From: Trabulsiella odontotermitis
GTDB lineage: Bacteria; Pseudomonadota; Gammaproteobacteria; Enterobacterales; Enterobacteriaceae
DNA: 64,000 nt
Assembly (NCBI RefSeq): GCF_030053895.1
Contig: NZ_CP125781.1
Location: forward strand, 3,534,001-3,598,000
Direction: 5' to 3'
Each line of letters begins with the position of its first letter. Positions within the stretch are counted from its first letter, which is position 1. Shown here in pieces: positions 61,278 through 64,000 of this stretch. The notes under the pieces were generated by a model. It did no database searches, had not been told where the DNA came from, and saw only the letters and a list, made by a program, of their open reading frames with translations. Position numbers and translations under genes: made by a program.

Positions 61278-62381
61278 TTAGCGGGTGATCATATCGTCGC
61301 GATGCACGGCCACCGGGCCGTACTCGTAACCAAGAATGGCGTCGATTTGCTGTGAGTGATGCCCCGCAATGCGGCGCAGCGCGTCACTGTTGTAGCGGGT
61401 GACGCCATGGGCAATGTCGCGACCATCAAGATTACAGATACGGATCACTTCACCACGGGAGAAGTTACCTGTCACGCTTTTAATCCCTTTTGGAAGCAAT
61501 GAGCTCCCTCTTTCCAGAATCGCGCGGGTGGCGCCTTCATCAACGGTGATTTCCCCGGCGGGCGGCGCGCCGAAAATCCAGCGTTTGCGGTTTTCCAGCG
61601 GCGAGGCCTGGGCGTGAAAACGCGTGCCGACGGAAAGCCCTTCCATCACATCGCCAATCACGCCAGGACGGCTGCCTGCGGCAATAATGGTATCGATGCC
61701 TGCACGGCAGGCAACATCGGCCGCCTGAAGCTTGGTCCCCATACCGCCTGTACCCAGACCAGAGACGCTGTCGCCGGCAATGGCGCGCAGCGCATCGTCA
61801 ATGCCGTATACGTCCTGAATCAGTTCGGCCTGCGGGTTGGTGCGCGGATCAGCGGTAAACAGCCCCTGCTGATCGGTTAACAACAGTAATTTATCAGCAC
61901 CCGCGAGGATAGCAGCCAGTGCGGAAAGATTGTCGTTATCGCCGACTTTAATTTCAGCGGTGGCGACCGCATCGTTTTCGTTAATGACTGGCACGATGTT
62001 GTTATCAAGCAACGCGCGAAGCGTGTCGCGGGCGTTAAGGAAACGCTCGCGATCTTCCATATCGGCACGGGTCAGCAGCATCTGTCCGACATGAATACCG
62101 TAAATGGAAAACAGCTGTTCCCATAGCTGGATCAGTCGACTTTGCCCCACCGCCGCGAGCAGTTGTTTGGAGGCGATGGTGGCGGGCAGTTCAGGATAAC
62201 CCAGGTGCTCACGCCCGGCAGCGATGGCCCCGGAGGTGACAATCACAATACGATGCCCGGCGGCATGCAACTGCGCGCACTGGCGCACTAATTCGACGAT
62301 GTGGGCGCGATTCAGGCGGCGCGATCCGCCTGTTAAAACACTGGTACCCAGTTTGATCACCAGCGTCTGACTGTCACTCAT
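61278..62381 (-). CDS. proB: Glutamate 5-kinase
   Basis: A 367-residue kinase for the first step of proline synthesis. Amino-acid kinase domain (VIKLGTSVLTGG, NENDAVATAEIKVGDND, GLGTGGMGTKLQAADVA) and a C-terminal PUA domain from about 275. Start at 62381 (MSDSQTLVIKLG) chosen to match the 367-residue family; an in-frame ATG 8 codons upstream exists. Feedback-inhibited by proline in the family. Confidence 0.97.
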   Translation of the reverse strand: MSDSQTLVIKLGTSVLTGGSRRLNRAHIVELVRQCAQLHAAGHRIVIVTSGAIAAGREHLGYPELPATIASKQLLAAVGQSRLIQLWEQLFSIYGIHVGQMLLTRADMEDRERFLNARDTLRALLDNNIVPVINENDAVATAEIKVGDNDNLSALAAILAGADKLLLLTDQQGLFTADPRTNPQAELIQDVYGIDDALRAIAGDSVSGLGTGGMGTKLQAADVACRAGIDTIIAAGSRPGVIGDVMEGLSVGTRFHAQASPLENRKRWIFGAPPAGEITVDEGATRAILERGSSLLPKGIKSVTGNFSRGEVIRICNLDGRDIAHGVTRYNSDALRRIAGHHSQQIDAILGYEYGPVAVHRDDMITR

Positions 62382-62681
62382 GATTTTCTGCCGTTCAATA
62401 TTCAATAAAAATGAAAAATCCGTATCGAACAGACGTTTTAACAGGACTCCCGCCGCTTGCCAACTCTCATGGCAAAAGGGGTGAAATTTTATTGCGCGGG
62501 ATCAGGAAGCGTAACGGCAACATTTGACAACTTTATGACGGAAACATGAAAACACAACTATTTAAAAGTATTCTTAAATTGTCATAAAAGTTTCACTCCT
62601 GCGAGTTAAAAACCTCTCTGATTTTCACGGGGCTTGTTCCCCCCACGACTATTAGCGCGTTTTTTTAACTCGGGATTGAAA
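62382..62681. promoter_or_regulatory. proB-phoE divergent promoter region
   Basis: About 300 bp, AT-rich in the right half. TTGTCATAAAAGTTTCAC at about 62579-62596 resembles a PhoB box (two CTGTCAT-like units), as expected upstream of phoE. CGGGATTGAAA precedes the phoE start. No further element is clear. Confidence 0.5.
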
Positions 62682-63779
62682 ATGAAAAAAAGCACACTGG
62701 CATTAATGATAGTAGGCGCGATGGCTTCTCTTTCAGCTCAGGCTGCAGAGGTCTATAACAAAGATGGCAATAAGCTGGATCTGTATGGTCGTGTAAAAGC
62801 TGAGCACTACTTCAGCGACAACGATGGTGTGGACGGTGACCAGTCATATGCGCGTCTGGGCTTTAAAGGCGCCACCCAGATTAACGATATGCTGCAGGGT
62901 TACGGTCAGTGGGAATACCAGATCGCAGCGAACAAAGTAGAAGGCGATGCTAACACCACGAAAACCCGTCTGGCGTTCGCTGGTCTGAAAGCCGGTGATT
63001 ACGGCTCATTCGACTACGGCCGTAACTACGGCATCTTGTATACCGTCGCAGCGTATACCGATATGATCCCGGAATTCGGTGACGACTCCTATATCAAAAC
63101 CGACAACTTCATGACCGGTCGTGGTAATGGTATGGCGACTTACCGTAACAACAACTTCTTCGGTCTGGTTGATGGCCTGAAACTCGGCCTGCAGTATCAG
63201 GGCAAAAATGAGAACGACGGCCGTGCCGCCAGCAAAGCCAACGGCGACGGTTTCGGTACTTCTCTGAGCTATGACTTTGGCGACACGGGTCTGACGCTGG
63301 GTGCGGCGTATGCCAACTCTGACCGTACACTGGCGCAGGAAAACCAGAGCTTTGGTCATGGTTCTAATGCTGAAGCCTGGACGACAGGTGTGAAATATGA
63401 CGCTAACAGCATTTATCTGGCTGCTGTTTATGCAGAAACGCGTAACATGACGCCGGTGTCTGGTACTGCAACTATTGGCGGTGTGAGCACTTCCGTTAGC
63501 GGTTTCGCTAATAAAAACCAGGCCTTCGAAGTGGTTGCGCAATATCAGTTCGATTTCGGTCTGCGCCCGTCGTTGGGTTATGTCCAGTCTAAAGGTAAGG
63601 ATATTGAAGGCGTAGGCGATGTTGACCTGGTGAAATATGTCGACGTGGCAGCAACTTACTACTTCAATAAAAACATGTCCGCGTTCGTGGATTACAAAAT
63701 TAACCAACTGGATGACGACAACAAACTCGGCCTGAATACCGACGACGTTGTTGCGGTTGGTATGGTTTACCAGTTCTGA
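62682..63779 (+). CDS. phoE: Outer-membrane phosphoporin
   Basis: A 365-residue trimeric general porin with a signal peptide (MKKSTLALMIVGAMASLSAQA cut before AEVYNKDGNK; listed residues end at A) and a 16-strand barrel ending in YQF with terminal Phe. The PEFGDDS loop-3 region and KGKDIEGVGDVDLVKYVDV fit PhoE, as does its place between proB and crl. It is about 14 residues longer than E. coli PhoE as I recall it, mainly from an extra Gly/Ser/Thr loop (SGTATIGGVSTSVSG). Induced by phosphate starvation in the family. Confidence 0.93.
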   Translation: MKKSTLALMIVGAMASLSAQAAEVYNKDGNKLDLYGRVKAEHYFSDNDGVDGDQSYARLGFKGATQINDMLQGYGQWEYQIAANKVEGDANTTKTRLAFAGLKAGDYGSFDYGRNYGILYTVAAYTDMIPEFGDDSYIKTDNFMTGRGNGMATYRNNNFFGLVDGLKLGLQYQGKNENDGRAASKANGDGFGTSLSYDFGDTGLTLGAAYANSDRTLAQENQSFGHGSNAEAWTTGVKYDANSIYLAAVYAETRNMTPVSGTATIGGVSTSVSGFANKNQAFEVVAQYQFDFGLRPSLGYVQSKGKDIEGVGDVDLVKYVDVAATYYFNKNMSAFVDYKINQLDDDNKLGLNTDDVVAVGMVYQF

Positions 63780-63798
63780 TTCATGAATACCTGAAATT

Positions 63799-63828
63799 AA
63801 AAAGGCGCTTCATCTGAAGCGCCTTTTT
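63799..63828. terminator. Bidirectional terminator between phoE and crl
   Basis: Stem AAAAAGGCGCTTC/GAAGCGCCTTTTT with a 4-nt ATCT loop, A tract on one side and T tract on the other, between convergent gene ends. A textbook two-way intrinsic terminator. Confidence 0.93.
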
Positions 63829-63833
63829 TATTC

Positions 63834-64000
63834 TCAGGCCGTGAGTCTGACCGCTTTCTCGTTAAAATCATCCGCCGGCTCTAAACGTAAAGACAGTTTA
63901 GTCAGCAGTTCCGCCACGCGGACATGGAAATCGCTGCGCGTCTTTTCCAGACGCTCCGCCACTTCGCTGTCTTTAATATCGGTGGCCTGCCATTTTCCGT
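63834..64000 (-). CDS. crl: Sigma factor-binding protein Crl, C-terminal part
   Basis: The last 55 codons of crl, continuing past the window edge: GKWQATDIKDSEVAERLEK, then LRLEPADDF and the end VRLTA. Crl binds RpoS and helps it join RNA polymerase core, promoting curli and stationary-phase genes. Convergent with phoE as in E. coli. Confidence 0.95.
   Translation of the reverse strand, partial: GKWQATDIKDSEVAERLEKTRSDFHVRVAELLTKLSLRLEPADDFNEKAVRLTA

Noticed and set aside
1..64000. CRISPR array or rRNA operon
   Set aside because: No regularly spaced repeat array, cas gene or rRNA-like sequence was seen anywhere in the window.

Overview
The window comes from an enterobacterial chromosome. 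The core genes (hemB, tauABCD, thrW, proA, proB, phoE, crl) have Escherichia/Citrobacter/Salmonella-type sequences and order, and a Citrobacter-like host is my best guess, although the genus cannot be fixed from sequence reading alone. Here the thrW/proBA/phoE/crl block lies on the same side as hemB/tau, unlike the separated arrangement I know from E. coli K-12.

Layout. (1) 1-9 kb: the start of an EhaB/YaiT-like autotransporter, hemB, a bifunctional OlsF-like ornithine-lipid synthase, the taurine operon tauABCD and an SBF-family transporter. (2) 9-14 kb: a large ESPR-type autotransporter. (3) 14-16.8 kb: type VI secretion cargo loci, namely an immunity-like lipoprotein with degenerate neighbours and an intact hcp / lysozyme-like effector / membrane immunity cassette. 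(4) 16.85-59.9 kb: a genomic island of about 43 kb inserted in the 3' end of thrW (tRNA-Thr, CGT). It has a 49-bp direct repeat at both ends and the gene order of E. coli CP4-6. Its integrase gene is split by an IS3-family element. (5) 60-64 kb: proA, proB, phoE and the end of crl.

The island is a mosaic. The integrase-side module holds small unknown regulators and an inovirus Gp2-like protein. Next comes a type I restriction-modification operon (hsdM-hsdS-PD-(D/E)XK/DUF4268 gene-hsdR-HigA-like gene), then a GNAT pseudogene, an XRE-cupin regulator and the B3/4 and DapA-like genes it probably controls. A GC-rich block from hdeB to the start of yqjI carries the complete Klebsiella-type dha regulon. 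It is bounded on the left by a degenerate IS5 without target duplication and on the right by a truncated IS3-type element inside yqjI. The thrW-side module (ykfA, yafZ, yfjR, ypjK, yafY, ykfB, ykfF, yafX, ykfG, ykfH, yafW, ykfI) is standard CP4/P4-like cargo ending in a CbtA/CbeA toxin-antitoxin pair.

Function. The dha block looks complete for glycerol disproportionation. GlpF brings glycerol in; DhaB123 with the DhaF/GdrA-GdrB reactivase and the PduO-type adenosyltransferase makes 3-hydroxypropionaldehyde; DhaT reduces it to 1,3-propanediol. DhaD with either the PTS-dependent DhaKLM or the ATP-dependent DhaK handles the oxidative branch, and DhaR regulates. A palindrome GTTTCA-N3-TGAAAC occurs in both divergent dha intergenic regions and is a good DhaR-site candidate. 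The most unusual items are the five-gene restriction operon, the sequence evidence that the island's att site replaced the host thrW 3' end, the matching repeats at both island ends, and the IS-built junctions that create chimeric starts for hdeB and a transposase.
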